From contig NZ_FLTX01000012.1 of NCBI RefSeq assembly GCF_900092025.1, positions 1 through 64,000 on the forward strand: a stretch of 64,000 bases of DNA, written 5' to 3'. Positions 42,895-54,289 of the stretch are shown here, in pieces. Position 1 is the first letter of the stretch; every line of letters starts with the position of its first letter. Made by a program: the position numbers and the translations under genes. This DNA comes from Xanthomonas bromi (GTDB taxonomy: Bacteria > Pseudomonadota > Gammaproteobacteria > Xanthomonadales > Xanthomonadaceae). Under the pieces are notes generated by a model. The model searched no databases and was not told where the DNA came from. It saw nothing but the letters and a program-made list of their open reading frames with translations.

Positions 42895-44277
42895 ATGCCG
42901 TCACCGCCCGCAACGTCTGCTGCATCGGCGCGCCTGCGCTGGCGAGAGAAGCTGGGCTATGGCGCCGGCGATCTGGGTCTGAATCTGTACTGGGCCAACA
43001 TCTCGGCATTTTTGCTGATCTTCTACACCGACACCATGCACCTACCGGCTGCCGCAGTCGGCACGATGATCCTGTTGACCAAGATCGCCGATGCGATCGC
43101 CGACCCGGCGATGGGCGCGCTGGCCGACCGCACGCGTAGCCGGCTTGGCAAGTTCCGCCCCTATCTGCTGTGGGGCGCGCTGCCGATGGCGGTCACCGGT
43201 GTGCTTGCCTACACCACGCCGGATCTGGATCAACACGGGCGCATGTGGTGGGCCACCATCACGTTCCTGGTGATGATGCTGGCGTACACGGTGGTGAGCA
43301 TTCCGTATTCGGCGCTGTCCGGCGTCATCACCGCCGACAGCCAGCAGCGCACCGGTCTGATCAGCCTGCGCTTCATCGGTGCGTTTGCAGGCACCACCTT
43401 GGTCAATTACTTCACGATGGACTTGGTGCGCTGGTTCGGCGGCGGCAACGATGCGCTTGGGTGGCAGCGCACGATGATGCTGTACGGTGCAGTGGCGATG
43501 GTGTTGTTCGTCACCGTGGCATTGACCACGCGCGAGCGTGTGCAACCACCGCCGCAACAACGCACGCCGATCCGGCGCGACATCGCCGATCTGTTGCAGA
43601 ACAAGCCGTGGTGCGTGCTGTTCGTACTGTCGTTGATCATCATGATCACGATCACCATGCGCGGCGGTGCCGGTGTGTATTACCTCAAGTACTACGTGCA
43701 ACGCCCGGATCTGGTCGGCTTGTTTCTGGGCAGCTATTCGGTTGCCTTGGGCGTGGGCGCGGCGATCACCCCGCTGCTGACGCGGCGCTGGGACAAGCGC
43801 CGGCTGATGTGCGGGCTGATGGTGCTCGTCGGCCTATTGAGCTGTGCGATGTTCTTCGTGCCCGCCGATGCGGTGTGGGCCGTGTTTGCGTTGAACATAC
43901 TGATTGGACTGGCGCTGGGGCCGAAATCGCCGTTGGCGTTTTCGATGTATGCCGATAGCGCCGACTACACCGAATGGCGCACCGGTCGCCGTGCCACGGC
44001 GATGACGTTCGCCGCTGCGACGTTCTCGCAAAAGCTCGGCGGCGCGCTGGCCTCGGCCGGTATCGCCTGGGTGCTGGCCGCGATGGGCTATGTCGCCAAC
44101 ACGGCGCAGTCCAGTGGGTCGTTGACCGGCATCGTCCTGCTGCTGACGGTGATTCCGGGTGCGGTGGCGCTGCTGGCTGCCTGGACCATGCGTTTTTATC
44201 CACTGGACGACGTGCTGTTGCACCGCATCCAGCACGAACTGGCCGCGCGCAAGCGCGACGAACCGGAGCACTCCTGA
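42895..44277 (+). CDS. GPH-family sugar:cation symporter
   Basis: Predicted 460 residues with about 12 membrane helices. The start ([20 protein letters not shown]), the loop [22 protein letters not shown] and [15 protein letters not shown] are standard for the glycoside-pentoside-hexuronide family (MelB, XynP). It would import a sugar or sugar acid with H+ or Na+. It is directly followed by a cellobionate-type phosphorylase, so cellobionate is the most likely substrate by context. ATG 42895 is preferred (GAAGG upstream); a GTG two codons before is the alternative. Confidence 0.85.
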   Translation: MPSPPATSAASARLRWREKLGYGAGDLGLNLYWANISAFLLIFYTDTMHLPAAAVGTMILLTKIADAIADPAMGALADRTRSRLGKFRPYLLWGALPMAVTGVLAYTTPDLDQHGRMWWATITFLVMMLAYTVVSIPYSALSGVITADSQQRTGLISLRFIGAFAGTTLVNYFTMDLVRWFGGGNDALGWQRTMMLYGAVAMVLFVTVALTTRERVQPPPQQRTPIRRDIADLLQNKPWCVLFVLSLIIMITITMRGGAGVYYLKYYVQRPDLVGLFLGSYSVALGVGAAITPLLTRRWDKRRLMCGLMVLVGLLSCAMFFVPADAVWAVFALNILIGLALGPKSPLAFSMYADSADYTEWRTGRRATAMTFAAATFSQKLGGALASAGIAWVLAAMGYVANTAQSSGSLTGIVLLLTVIPGAVALLAAWTMRFYPLDDVLLHRIQHELAARKRDEPEHS

Positions 44278-44279
44278 CC

Positions 44280-46679
44280 GTGTCTGCAACGCCTGCTGCG
44301 ACGTCCGATGCGCTGACCAGCTTGATGGCGCCCAGCGCCGATGGTGCGCGCTATGCGCTCTACAGTCCCACCGCAATGCCCAATGCCGGCGGGTTTTTAT
44401 GGAACCGCCGCATGATGCTGCAGCTGACCTGCCGCGGTTATACCACCGCTCAGTTCATGCAGCCGGAACCCTCGAAATACGCGCATGCGCCGATGCTGGA
44501 AGCGCGCAATTTCATGATGCCGGAGCAGCCGTATTACGCGCATCATCCCGGGCGTTTCTTCTACCTCAAGGATGAAGACACCGGCGCGTTGTATTCGGTG
44601 CCGCACGAACCGGTGCGCGCGCAGCCGCAGGCATTCGAGTTCTCTGCCGGCAAGCACGATGTGCGCTGGCGCGTGCGTCACGACGACATCGTGGTGGAGT
44701 TATGCGTGTCTCTGCCCACCGACGATGCGGTGGAGCTGTGGGAATGCCGTGTACACAATGCCTCCGGGCGTGCGCGCAGGTTGAGCCTGTACGCCTATTT
44801 CCCGGTCGGCTACATGTCGTGGATGCACCAGGCCGGCGGCTACGAGCCGGCGCTGGGCGGCATCGTCTGCCGCAGCGTGGCGCCGTATCAGAAGGTGGAC
44901 GATTACTTCCGCCAGCGCGATTTCAAGGACTGCACGTTTCTGCTGCACGAGCAGACGCCGGTGGCCTGGGACGCGCAGCAGATGGCGTTCGAAGGCGAGG
45001 GTGGCCTGCATGCGCCATCGGCCGTGCAGGCCGAGCACCTGGGCAACCACGATGCGCATTACGAGACGCCAGCGGCAGCGTTTCAATACCGGCTGACACT
45101 GGACGCCGATGCAGCCAGCGTGTATCGCTTCGCATTCGGGCCGGCCAAGGACGATGCCGAAATCGCCGCGCTGCGTGCGCGTTATCTGTCGGAAGCCGGC
45201 TTTGCACAGGCGGCGCGTGAGTATGCGGACTATCTGCAGGCCGGCCGTGGCTGCGTCCAGATCGCAACGCCCGACGCGGCGCTGGACAATCTGGTCAACC
45301 ACTGGTTGCCGCGTCAGGTGTTCTATCACGGCGACGTCAATCGCCTGACCACCGATCCGCAGACGCGCAACTATCTGCAGGACCATATGGGCATGGCCTA
45401 CCTGCAGCCGTCCACTGCACGCGCGGCGCTGTTGCACGCCTTGTCGCAGCAGGAACCCAGCGGCGCAATGCCGGACGGCATTCTGTTGGTGGAAGGCGCC
45501 GAGCTGAAATACATCAACCAGGTGCCGCATACCGATCATTGCGTGTGGCTGCCGATCTTCCTGAGCGCGTATCTGGCCGAAACCGGCGATACCAGCATCC
45601 TGGACGCGATCGTGGAAACCCATGACGGGCAGCGCCTGAGCGTGGCCGAGCGACTGGATGTGGCGATGCAGTGGTTGCTGGATGCGCGCGATGCACGTGG
45701 TTTGAGTTTTATCGCGCAGGGCGATTGGTGCGACCCGATGAACATGGTCGGGTGGCGCGGCAAGGGGGTGTCCGGCTGGCTCACCGTCGCCACCGCGTAT
45801 GCATTGCGCTTGTGGTCGCAGATCTGCACCGCGCAGGGCCGCAGCGCGCAGGCACAGACCTTCGGCGAAGCGGTCGGCATTATCAACGCCGATGCCAACC
45901 GCGAGTTGTGGGACGGCGACTGGTATGCGCGCGGCATTACCGACGACGGTGTGCGCTTTGGTATCGCCGCCGATGTGGAGGGTCGCATCTATCTCAATCC
46001 GCAGAGTTTCGCGTTGCTGGCCGGCACCGCCAATGCGCAGCAACGTGCGGCGTTGCTGGAAGCGGTGCGCGCGCAGCTGCATACGCCGTATGGACCGGTG
46101 ATGCTGGCACCGGCGTACACGCAGATGCGCGAGGACGTGGGGCGGCTGACCCAGAAGTGGCCGGGCGCGGCGGAAAACGGGGCGGTGTACAACCACGCGG
46201 CGGCATTCTATTTGTACAGCCTGTACCGGATTGGCGAGGCCGACCGCGCCTGGGAGATCCTGCGCGCCCTGCTGCCAGGGCCGAGCCGCGAGGATGTGCT
46301 GCAACGCGGCCACCTGCCGGTGTCGCTGCCCAACTACTACCGCGGTGCGTGGCATCAATACCCGCGCACGGCCGGGCGCTCTAGCCAGCTGTTCAACACC
46401 GGCACGGTGGCGTGGGTGTATCGCTGCGTACTGGAAGGTCTATTCGGGCTGGTCGGCGAGGGCGATGCGCTGGCGATCCGTCCGCAGCTGCCATCGCATT
46501 GGCCGCACGCGCGTGCAACGCGCCACTTCCGTGGTGCGAACTTCGAAGTCGCGTTGACGCGCGAGCCGGGCCGCACCGCGATGGAGGTGCGGGTCGATGG
46601 CAAGGCCTGTCCGGATCAGCGCATTGTCAACATCGTGAGTGGGCAGGTGTATCGGGTCGAGGTGCGGCTGCCGGGGTGA
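44280..46679 (+). CDS. GH94 phosphorylase, probably cellobionic acid phosphorylase
   Basis: Predicted 799 residues, a full GH94 enzyme (former glycosyltransferase 36): an N-terminal beta-sandwich, then an alpha/alpha barrel. The catalytic-Asp motif appears as GDWCDPMNM (residues 481-489, probable acid D485) instead of the GDWND of cellobiose phosphorylase. Xanthomonas campestris has a characterised GH94 cellobionic acid phosphorylase next to a gluconokinase; the same context here supports that reading. It would convert cellobionate plus phosphate to glucose-1-phosphate and gluconate. A GTG start two bases after the transporter stop, with GGAG just upstream, is chosen; longer frames read the transporter gene out of frame. 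Confidence 0.85.
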   Translation: MSATPAATSDALTSLMAPSADGARYALYSPTAMPNAGGFLWNRRMMLQLTCRGYTTAQFMQPEPSKYAHAPMLEARNFMMPEQPYYAHHPGRFFYLKDEDTGALYSVPHEPVRAQPQAFEFSAGKHDVRWRVRHDDIVVELCVSLPTDDAVELWECRVHNASGRARRLSLYAYFPVGYMSWMHQAGGYEPALGGIVCRSVAPYQKVDDYFRQRDFKDCTFLLHEQTPVAWDAQQMAFEGEGGLHAPSAVQAEHLGNHDAHYETPAAAFQYRLTLDADAASVYRFAFGPAKDDAEIAALRARYLSEAGFAQAAREYADYLQAGRGCVQIATPDAALDNLVNHWLPRQVFYHGDVNRLTTDPQTRNYLQDHMGMAYLQPSTARAALLHALSQQEPSGAMPDGILLVEGAELKYINQVPHTDHCVWLPIFLSAYLAETGDTSILDAIVETHDGQRLSVAERLDVAMQWLLDARDARGLSFIAQGDWCDPMNMVGWRGKGVSGWLTVATAYALRLWSQICTAQGRSAQAQTFGEAVGIINADANRELWDGDWYARGITDDGVRFGIAADVEGRIYLNPQSFALLAGTANAQQRAALLEAVRAQLHTPYGPVMLAPAYTQMREDVGRLTQKWPGAAENGAVYNHAAAFYLYSLYRIGEADRAWEILRALLPGPSREDVLQRGHLPVSLPNYYRGAWHQYPRTAGRSSQLFNTGTVAWVYRCVLEGLFGLVGEGDALAIRPQLPSHWPHARATRHFRGANFEVALTREPGRTAMEVRVDGKACPDQRIVNIVSGQVYRVEVRLPG

Positions 46680-46780
46680 GGGCTGGTGTCGGCCGGCGTT
46701 GCGCGGTCCGTCCCGGCGGCAACAATGGTCGCCCGCAAGCGGCTGGAGCGCGTTGTGGCCGCCCTCCAGCTCGCCATGCG

Positions 46781-49423
46781 TCAGCGTGTCGGCGCTGGCC
46801 CCAGATAGGACGCAGGCACGGGCACGGTGCTCAGCACCAGCTTCTCCAGGACGAGGTTGTCGTCGATCCTGAAGACCTTGATGGTGTGCCGCCCCTTTGC
46901 CAGCGCGCCCATCTGCGCCGACAGGAACACCGCATTGTTCTGTACTGCCGTTGCCCAGGCCTTTTCGGTGGGCGTGTTCTGCGCCCCGCCAGTCGGGTGC
47001 AGATCCGAGTTGACGGTGGTCACCGGACCATCGTCGATGGACACCGCCAGGCGGAGCGGTCCGCGGTTGGACGTATCCAGTGTGGGTGCAAGATACAGGC
47101 CGATCGTCGCCGTGCCCGGCGTCGTGACGGCCACGTCGTACTCCACTGCGACGCGGTCTTCGGCCACGGTGGCGGGTTGCCCCTGCGGCAACGCGACCAC
47201 GGCGCCTTGCGTGCGTCCCAGCGCGGGGATCGCGGTCCACTGCAGGGCTTTGTTGGCGATGACCCGCGAAAACATCGGTGCTTCGATCGAGATCACGCCT
47301 GGCATGGGCGGAGCAGGCGGTGCGAACGCGATGGAGCGGGCGATCCGGTCGGGCGGCGTGTTGCCGCCAACGCGGCTGATCGATGGCATGGACTGCTCGG
47401 TCGGGTCGTTCCAGACCACATAGCTCATGTGGACCTGATTCATCATGCCGTCCCATTTGCCATCGTTGATCGCGTGGTAGTGCTGCGTCAGCGCCTTATC
47501 CCGCTCGAAGGTGGTTTCGACCAGATCGGCGAAGTAATTGGCACGCACATCGTTGCGTGCGGCCAAGCGTTTGTTCCACGCGGCAGCGTAGTAGAGCTGG
47601 TAGAGATTGGAGACTGCAGCGATCGGGTACTCGACCAGCTGGTAATACGCATCGTGCTGGTCGGCCGGCACGCTCGCCTTGAGGTCACGCATGCATTGCT
47701 CGAGCGCCTGCCAGTCGGCGACGATCGCCCCGAACTCGCCGCCATCCAGCTTGGCCGGTGCGCCCTCGCCCAAAGCGAAGGTCTCCTGGTCGAGCAATTC
47801 CGGTTTCCTGCGCGCGACCAGCGTGCTGTAGCGGGTGATCAGCTCGCCGATACGCGCGGCATGTGCAGCGCCGAACGATTCCTGCGCCCACTGCTGGGGA
47901 TACGCCGCAAGCGCGCCGGGCGTCATCGCTTCCGGATTCCAGGCCATCTTCAGGAAAAAGCTCAGCGGATATTCCATCGGTTTGATATCGCCGACGTTGA
48001 CCATCCAGAGCTGCCGTGCGCCGCGTTGGTAGGCCAGATCCATCTGCTGCCAGATCTTTTCGATCTGGTTGGTATTGATCCATTTGTAGTTGCGCGGCAC
48101 CCCGACATAATCGAAGTGGTAGTACACGCCATAACCGCCCGCGCGTTGCAGGTCAGCGACAGGAAGACGGCGAATCTGTCCCCAGTTGTCGTCGGAAAAC
48201 AGCAGCGTGACATCGTCGGGAACCTGCATGCCGTGGTCGTAGTAGTCCTGCACTTCCTTGTAGAGCGCCCACACCTGCGGCGTCTGCGTGGCCGGTGCCG
48301 CGGTCACGTCTGCAATGATGGCGCGCTGGTCTTCCACGATGCGTTCCAGCAGATGGCTGGCCGTGCTTTCGGCCATCGGTTCGTCGCCATCGCCGCGCAT
48401 GCCGACGGTCACTAGGCTGTCGTAGCGTTGACCGCTGCCTTTGGACATCATGCGCGCGATGCCACCCTTCCAGAAGGCACGCAGATTGGCGGCATTGCTG
48501 TTGTAGTCCCAGGCACCGCCGCTATCGGGGATGCTCTTGAGATGCCATTCCTTCTGCGCGCGCATCATGGGCTCGTGATGGGAGGTGCCCATGACGATGC
48601 CCATCTGATCGGCCAGCACCATATTGTTGGGGTCGTCGACGTTGAACGCCTTGCCCCACATCGCCGGCCATAGAGAGTTGGCCTTCATGCGAAGGCCCAG
48701 CTCGAACACATGCGCATACATCTTCGCATTGACGCCGCCGAATTTCTTCATCGCCCAGCCCTTCAAGGCCGGATCTTCGTCGTTGATGAAAAAACCGCGG
48801 TAACGCACCTTCGGCGCATCCGACACGCTGCCGCGGGTGATGAACAGGTTGGAGCGATGCGCCGTTGCGACGTCGGCGAACCAGTACCAGGGCGACACGC
48901 CGATCTTCTCCGAGACATCGTAGGTGCCGAATACCGCACCACGGCGATCGGCACCGACGATGACAAGCGCCCGGTCGATCTGTGGCGTGGGGCGATCGAC
49001 GACGATCTGCGTATACGCCTCCCAGCGCTGTAGCAAGGCACGCTTGTCGATCTTCCCGGCGGCGATGAGCGCATCGATGATCGGACTCTGGCCGAGCGTG
49101 CCAACGATCACCGCCGTGCCGCGGACGGTCGCCAGATCGGTGGTCACGCGACTGTGGCGCCCGGCGACCCGTTGCAGGTCGGCCGCGAAATTGTCAGCGA
49201 CCGACCGCACGGCCGGATCGGCCGATGCATCGATCACGACCGTGGCCGGCACCTCCGAGCGGATCAGCGCAACTGCGCCGGCACTGTCGCGTTCGCAGAC
49301 CGACACCGGCGTGTTGCAGGCCCAGACACCGTCGGCGGCGAAAAGGCCGGCCGCGATGATCAGCAGGGAGCGCAGGCGCGACGGCGCAACTGACGAGGTC
49401 TGTGTTCTTGCTGGAACGGACAT
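46781..49423 (-). CDS. GH115 alpha-1,2-glucuronidase
   Basis: Predicted 880 residues. A signal peptide (SRLRSLLIIAAGLFAADGVWA) puts it in the periplasm or outside. The family core includes PWYWFADVA, VRYRGFFINDEDPALKGWA, ANSLWPAMWGKAFN, GTSHHEPMMRAQKEW and TVGMRGDGDEPM, all typical of GH115, and a C-terminal beta domain (GRHTIKVFRIDDNLVLEKL). These enzymes remove 4-O-methyl-glucuronic acid from xylan. The start at 49423 has GGAGAGC upstream; a 50-codon longer frame has no such support. An xyl-box lies about 320 bp upstream, linking it to xylose control. It is convergent with the GH94 gene. Confidence 0.88.
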   Translation of the reverse strand: MSVPARTQTSSVAPSRLRSLLIIAAGLFAADGVWACNTPVSVCERDSAGAVALIRSEVPATVVIDASADPAVRSVADNFAADLQRVAGRHSRVTTDLATVRGTAVIVGTLGQSPIIDALIAAGKIDKRALLQRWEAYTQIVVDRPTPQIDRALVIVGADRRGAVFGTYDVSEKIGVSPWYWFADVATAHRSNLFITRGSVSDAPKVRYRGFFINDEDPALKGWAMKKFGGVNAKMYAHVFELGLRMKANSLWPAMWGKAFNVDDPNNMVLADQMGIVMGTSHHEPMMRAQKEWHLKSIPDSGGAWDYNSNAANLRAFWKGGIARMMSKGSGQRYDSLVTVGMRGDGDEPMAESTASHLLERIVEDQRAIIADVTAAPATQTPQVWALYKEVQDYYDHGMQVPDDVTLLFSDDNWGQIRRLPVADLQRAGGYGVYYHFDYVGVPRNYKWINTNQIEKIWQQMDLAYQRGARQLWMVNVGDIKPMEYPLSFFLKMAWNPEAMTPGALAAYPQQWAQESFGAAHAARIGELITRYSTLVARRKPELLDQETFALGEGAPAKLDGGEFGAIVADWQALEQCMRDLKASVPADQHDAYYQLVEYPIAAVSNLYQLYYAAAWNKRLAARNDVRANYFADLVETTFERDKALTQHYHAINDGKWDGMMNQVHMSYVVWNDPTEQSMPSISRVGGNTPPDRIARSIAFAPPAPPMPGVISIEAPMFSRVIANKALQWTAIPALGRTQGAVVALPQGQPATVAEDRVAVEYDVAVTTPGTATIGLYLAPTLDTSNRGPLRLAVSIDDGPVTTVNSDLHPTGGAQNTPTEKAWATAVQNNAVFLSAQMGALAKGRHTIKVFRIDDNLVLEKLVLSTVPVPASYLGPAPTR

Positions 49424-49744
49424 GGGCTCTCCACGCATGCTGTGCTGACTTCTGGATGGGTGTGGTGCGACGCTCGTCTCGACTGCGGTACCGAGAGACG
49501 GGCTTGGTCGATACACCGCGCCGGCATGTGTCACGCCTGCACGATGTTCCGCGCTCCATCGCGTTGTGACCAAAGCGCACGACGCTGGGTGACCACCCTG
49601 GTCGGCATGCAGCGGTCACTGGCCTCCGCGGATGGTGCGGACGACAGCGTTGCGTGGCGATCGATCCGCGCCATGCAAACCAGCATCGTGCAATGAAACG
49701 CGGTCGGCACATCGACGGCTGCAAGCTGGACAGACAGTAAGTCG

Positions 49745-49758
49745 TGATAGCGCTAACA
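49745..49758 (+). promoter_or_regulatory. xyl-box operator upstream of the GH115 gene
   Basis: TGATAGCGCTAACA differs by one base from the xyl-box before xylA (TGGTAGCGCTAACA). It lies about 320 bp before the GH115 start and about 350 bp before the histidine kinase start, so it could act on either, though GH115 fits the known XylR role. The rest of the 49424-50110 gap shows no gene. Confidence 0.65.
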
Positions 49759-50110
49759 TCAAGCGTCCCAGCGAACGCGGCAGCGGCGCCTGCGCGGCAC
49801 ACTGCTACGCAGGTGCTGCGTCCTGTGCCCGTGGTCATGCAGACCGATGACCGCGATGGCAGCTGCGCGTGTCAACCGTCGTGGCGCGTGAGCGGTCTGC
49901 GCGTTGTAGTGCGCGTTTGCAATGACCGATGCCCTGCAAGCCGCGGCAACGTATTCGCCAAGGCCTTGCGCAGCACGGCGAGGCGATACACGAACGTCGG
50001 CGCAACCCATCGCCTGACGCCGGCTCTGGTCCGCTGCAGCGCAGGCAACGCCAACGTGCGCGACTGCGTAAACTCCACGGCTGGCGCTGCGCCGTGTAAA
50101 GGAGGACATC

Positions 50111-53100
50111 TTGGTTTCGAGCTGGATCCTGCTGCTGGTTTCCCTTGGCTACGCAGCCCTGCTGTTCGGGGTGGCGTGGTGGGGCGATCGCCGTCCGCTG
50201 TATCCGGAGCGGCCGTGGCTGCGGCCAGCGGTCTACAGCCTGGCGTTGGCGGTGTACTGCTCGTCGTGGACCTTCTACGGTGCGGTGGGCTCGGCAGTGC
50301 GCAACGGCATCGGCTATCTGCCGATCTACCTTGGGCCGCTACTGTTGCTGCTGTTCGGCTGGCGCATCATCGAGCGGCTGGCGCTGATCGCACGCGCCGA
50401 AAACACCGTCTCCATCGCCGATTTCATTTCCTCGCGCTACGGCCGCTCGCGGCGGCTGGCTGCGCTGGTGGCAGTAATCGCGTTGGTCGGCATCGTGCCG
50501 TACCTGGCACTGCAGTACAAAGCGGTGGCAATGAGCCTGGAGGTGCTGACCGGGCATAGCAGCGCCGGGCGCGGCATCTTCGCCGACCCGGCGTTATATG
50601 TGGCGCTGTTGATGGCGTTGTTCGCCACACTTTTCGGCACCCGCCAGGTGGATGCCACCGAACACCATCACGGCATGATGCTGGCCATTGCGCTGGAGTC
50701 GGTGATCAAGTTGATCGCCATGGTGGCGGTGGGCCTGTTCGCCTGGCTGTGGCTGAGCGACCACCAGCTGCATATCGCCGATTCGGCGCGCACCCTGTTC
50801 GAACACACGCCGTCGGTGGGGTTCATTTCGCAGACGCTGCTGAGCTTTCTGGCGGTGATCTGCCTGCCGCGGCAATTCCATGTGGCGGTGGTCGAATGCA
50901 GCGATGTCGGAGATATCCGTCGCGCGCGCTGGTTGTTCGGTGCGTACCTGGTGATCATTTCGGCGATGGTGGTGCCGATCGCCTCGGCCGGTATCGCGCT
51001 GTTCGGCAAGGGCAGCGCGGTGGTGGACGATGCGGTGGTGCTGGCGCTGCCGCTGAGTCAGGGCAATACGGTGCTGGCGTTGGTGGCCTACGTGGGCGGC
51101 TTTTCGGCGGCCACCGGCATGGTGATCGTGGCCAGCATCGCGCTGGCCACCATGGTCAGCAACGATCTGGTGATGCCGGTGTTGCTGCGCCGCCGTGGCA
51201 GCGCCGATGCGCGTGCGGCGGTGGCGTCGCGGGTGTTGTGGATTCGTCGTGTCGCGATCTTGCTGCTGGCGCTCATTGCCTACGGGTATCACCGCAGCGT
51301 GGCCGACGACACCACGCTGGCCGCGTACGGACTGATGGCGTTTGCGGCGGTGGCGCAATTCGCGCCTGGCGTGATCGGCGGGCTGTATTGGCGTGGCGCC
51401 AGCCGCAAGGGTGTGGAGACCGGCATGGTGCTCGGCTTCATGACCTGGATCTATACGTTGCTGCTGCCGGCCGCGACACGTGCCGGCTTGCTGCAGCCGG
51501 ACTGGCTGGTGGACGGGCCATTCGGCATCGAATGGCTCCAGCCGCAGCAGTTGTTCGGCATGCGTGGCTGGGACCCGTTGGCGCACGGCACGTTCTGGTC
51601 GTTGTTGATCAACGTCGGCGCGATGATGCTTGTGTCGGCACGCTGGCGCCCGGGCGTGGACGAGCGGCTGCGCGCAGCGCCGTTCCTGGACCCGTATGCG
51701 CAGCGTCCGGCAGTGGCCGGCGACTGGCCCGGGCATGTGCGCGTTGCCGACCTGCAGGCGCTGGCCGAACGCGTGGTGGGCGAGCGGCATGCCCATCGCG
51801 CTTTCGTCGACCAGGCCTTGCTGCTGGAGCGCGAACTGCAACCGACGGTGGTGGCCGATCGCGCCTGGGTGCAGTTCACCGAGCGCCTGCTGGCGGCGTC
51901 CATCGGCGCGGCCTCGGCACGGTTGGTGCTGACCAGCCTGTTGCGCGGTTCGGGCATGGAGCTGGGCGAAGTGGTGGCGGTGCTGGACGAAGCCGGCCAG
52001 GAACTGCGCTTCAATCGCGAGATCCTGTCTACCACGCTGGAAAACATCAGCGCCGCAGTCAGCGTGGTCGATCCGGAGATGCGCCTGACCGCGTGGAATC
52101 GGCGCTACCAGCAGCTGTTCGGTTATCCGGACGGGATGTTGTATGTGGGCCGCCCGGTCGCTGACCTGATCCGCTACAACGCCGAGCGCGGCGAGCTGGG
52201 CGAAGGCGATATCGAAGACCAGATCGACCGCCGTATCCGGCATATGCGCGCCGGTTCGCCGCATGTGTTCGAGCGCACCCGCAGCGACGGCAAGGTGATC
52301 GAAATGCGCGGCCAGGCGCTGCCCGGCGGCGGCTACGTCACCAGCTACAACGACATCACCGACTACAAGCGCGCCGAGCGCGCGTTGCTGGACGCCAACG
52401 AAAATCTGGAGCAACGCGTGGCCGATCGCTCGCGCGAGGCCGAGCTGGCGCAGCAATCCAAGACGCGTTTTCTGGCCGCCATCAGCCACGACGTGTTGCA
52501 GCCGCTCAACGCCGCGCGGCTGTTCGCCTCGGCCTTGCGCGAGAGCCACCAGAACAACGCAGAACAGCGCCATCTGGCCGAACGTGTGGATGCCTCGCTG
52601 CGTGCGGCCGAGGAACTGCTCGACGGCCTGCTCGACGTCTCGCGCCTGGATGCTGGCGGATTACGTCCGACGGTGGAGGACTTCGACGCCAGCGCATTGA
52701 TGCACGAGCTGGCCGCGCAATACGCGCCGGTGGCGTCCAGCCGCGGGCTGCATTTGCAGGTGCATAGCCGGCCGATCTGGGTGCGCAGCGACCGCCGCCT
52801 GCTGCGTCGGGTGATGCAGAACTTCCTGGCCAATGCGCTGCGCTACACGCGGCAGGGACGCATCGTGCTGGGCATGCGCGGGCGTGGGCAGCAGGTGGAG
52901 CTGCAGGTGTGGGACACCGGTCCGGGCATTCCCGAGCACCACATGCGGCAGATCTTCGAAGAGTTCCGCCGCTATCAGCAGCCATTCGACTGGGGCGAGC
53001 AAGGCCTGGGATTGGGCTTGTCGATCTGCCAACGCATCTCGCGCCTGCTCGATCACGATCTGAGTGCGCGCAGCCAGGTCGGTCGTGGCAGCATGTTCTC

Positions 53101-53560
53101 GATCCTGTTGCCGCGTGTGGCGCCGGTGCCGGTGGCCCCGCTGTTGCCAGTGACGGCCACACGTGCATCGCCCAGTGGCGATTCGCTCGCCGGCCTGCGC
53201 GTGCTGTGCGTGGACAACGACCGCGAGATTCTCGACGGCATGCGTGCGTTGCTCGGCCGCTGGCAGGTGGAGGTGATCACCGCCAGCACCGTGGACCAGG
53301 CACTGGAACGCGCGCGCGAACAGCCGGACCTGATGCTGGTGGATTACCACCTGCACGACCGCATGGATGGCCTGGACACGCTCGATGCCGTGCAAGCTGC
53401 CGCACCCGCACCGATCGCCGGCGCCCTGCTCACGGCCGACGGCCGCGACGAACTCAAACAGCTTGCGCGCGAGCGCGGCTATCGGTTGCTGACCAAACCG
53501 GTGAAGCCGGCATCGCTACGTGCGTTTCTGAGTGCGCATCACGATGCGAAAAAACGCTGA
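50111..53560 (+). CDS. Hybrid histidine kinase with sodium/solute-symporter-type sensor domain
   Basis: Predicted 1,149 residues. The first ~500 form about 13 membrane helices of the SSS (SLC5) transporter fold, followed by a PAS domain (~640-750), HisKA with phospho-acceptor H793 (AAISHDVLQPL), HATPase (NFLANALRYTRQG, DTGPGIPEHH, GLGLGLSIC) and a C-terminal receiver with probable phospho-Asp D1078 (MLVDYHLHD). This is the CbrA-like layout in which a transporter-like domain senses nutrients. The start is a TTG preceded by an unusually strong AAAGGAGG site (50097-50104). No partner response regulator is in the window. Confidence 0.88.
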   Translation: MVSSWILLLVSLGYAALLFGVAWWGDRRPLYPERPWLRPAVYSLALAVYCSSWTFYGAVGSAVRNGIGYLPIYLGPLLLLLFGWRIIERLALIARAENTVSIADFISSRYGRSRRLAALVAVIALVGIVPYLALQYKAVAMSLEVLTGHSSAGRGIFADPALYVALLMALFATLFGTRQVDATEHHHGMMLAIALESVIKLIAMVAVGLFAWLWLSDHQLHIADSARTLFEHTPSVGFISQTLLSFLAVICLPRQFHVAVVECSDVGDIRRARWLFGAYLVIISAMVVPIASAGIALFGKGSAVVDDAVVLALPLSQGNTVLALVAYVGGFSAATGMVIVASIALATMVSNDLVMPVLLRRRGSADARAAVASRVLWIRRVAILLLALIAYGYHRSVADDTTLAAYGLMAFAAVAQFAPGVIGGLYWRGASRKGVETGMVLGFMTWIYTLLLPAATRAGLLQPDWLVDGPFGIEWLQPQQLFGMRGWDPLAHGTFWSLLINVGAMMLVSARWRPGVDERLRAAPFLDPYAQRPAVAGDWPGHVRVADLQALAERVVGERHAHRAFVDQALLLERELQPTVVADRAWVQFTERLLAASIGAASARLVLTSLLRGSGMELGEVVAVLDEAGQELRFNREILSTTLENISAAVSVVDPEMRLTAWNRRYQQLFGYPDGMLYVGRPVADLIRYNAERGELGEGDIEDQIDRRIRHMRAGSPHVFERTRSDGKVIEMRGQALPGGGYVTSYNDITDYKRAERALLDANENLEQRVADRSREAELAQQSKTRFLAAISHDVLQPLNAARLFASALRESHQNNAEQRHLAERVDASLRAAEELLDGLLDVSRLDAGGLRPTVEDFDASALMHELAAQYAPVASSRGLHLQVHSRPIWVRSDRRLLRRVMQNFLANALRYTRQGRIVLGMRGRGQQVELQVWDTGPGIPEHHMRQIFEEFRRYQQPFDWGEQGLGLGLSICQRISRLLDHDLSARSQVGRGSMFSILLPRVAPVPVAPLLPVTATRASPSGDSLAGLRVLCVDNDREILDGMRALLGRWQVEVITASTVDQALERAREQPDLMLVDYHLHDRMDGLDTLDAVQAAAPAPIAGALLTADGRDELKQLARERGYRLLTKPVKPASLRAFLSAHHDAKKR

Positions 53561-53680
53561 GGCGGGTTTGCTGCAGGTGGCAATGTCAGCGCCGGCATGC
53601 AAGGTGATGTGGCATTCCCGCTCATGTCGCATCGCGGGCAAGCCCGAGCACGCGCAACAGCGCTTGGCTGCAAGGTGCGC

Positions 53681-54262
53681 TTATGCTGCGCCGCCCAGGT
53701 GCTCATAAAGAATCACGCTGCCGACGATCACCAGAATCAATCCACCCAGAATCTCGGCACGCTTGCCGATCAGATTCCCGAGCGCGCGGCCCAGCATGAC
53801 CCCTGCAGTGACCATGCTGAAAGTGCACAGGCCGACCACCAGCGCAACCACGCCGATATGCACATCTAAAAATGCCAGGCTCACGCCCACCGCCATCGCG
53901 TCGATGCTGGTGGCAAAGCCGGTGGCGGCCAGTGCAAGCAGACCGTTTTTCTTCGGGGCATCAGGCGCCTCATCGGCGTCGTCAGGATCGGCACGCAGAC
54001 CGGCCACGATCATGTGCGTGCCCAGCGCGCCGAGCAGCACGAAGGCAATCCAGTGATCGTAGGCAGACACATAACTGGACGCCGCACGGCCCAGCAACCA
54101 GCCGATCACCGGGGTGATTGCTTCGATACAGCCGAAGATCAAACCGGCACGCAGCGCATCGCGCCACTGCGGCTTGCGCATCGCCGCGCCCTTGCCGATC
54201 GCCGCGGCGAACGCGTCGGTGGACATGGCAAAACCGATCAACACAATGGAAAAAGGAGACAT
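53681..54262 (-). CDS. mntP: Manganese efflux pump MntP
   Basis: Predicted 193 residues with six membrane helices in two homologous halves. The paired Asp motifs are [14 protein letters not shown] in helix 1 and [14 protein letters not shown] in helix 4. MntP exports excess Mn2+ from the cell. The start [12 protein letters not shown] at 54262 fits the family; the longer frame upstream reads the riboswitch leader. The gene is preceded by a yybP-ykoY riboswitch, so it is turned on by Mn2+. Confidence 0.93.
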   Translation of the reverse strand: MSPFSIVLIGFAMSTDAFAAAIGKGAAMRKPQWRDALRAGLIFGCIEAITPVIGWLLGRAASSYVSAYDHWIAFVLLGALGTHMIVAGLRADPDDADEAPDAPKKNGLLALAATGFATSIDAMAVGVSLAFLDVHIGVVALVVGLCTFSMVTAGVMLGRALGNLIGKRAEILGGLILVIVGSVILYEHLGGAA

Positions 54263-54289
54263 CGACACTCTCGGGTTGGGCGCGATCAC

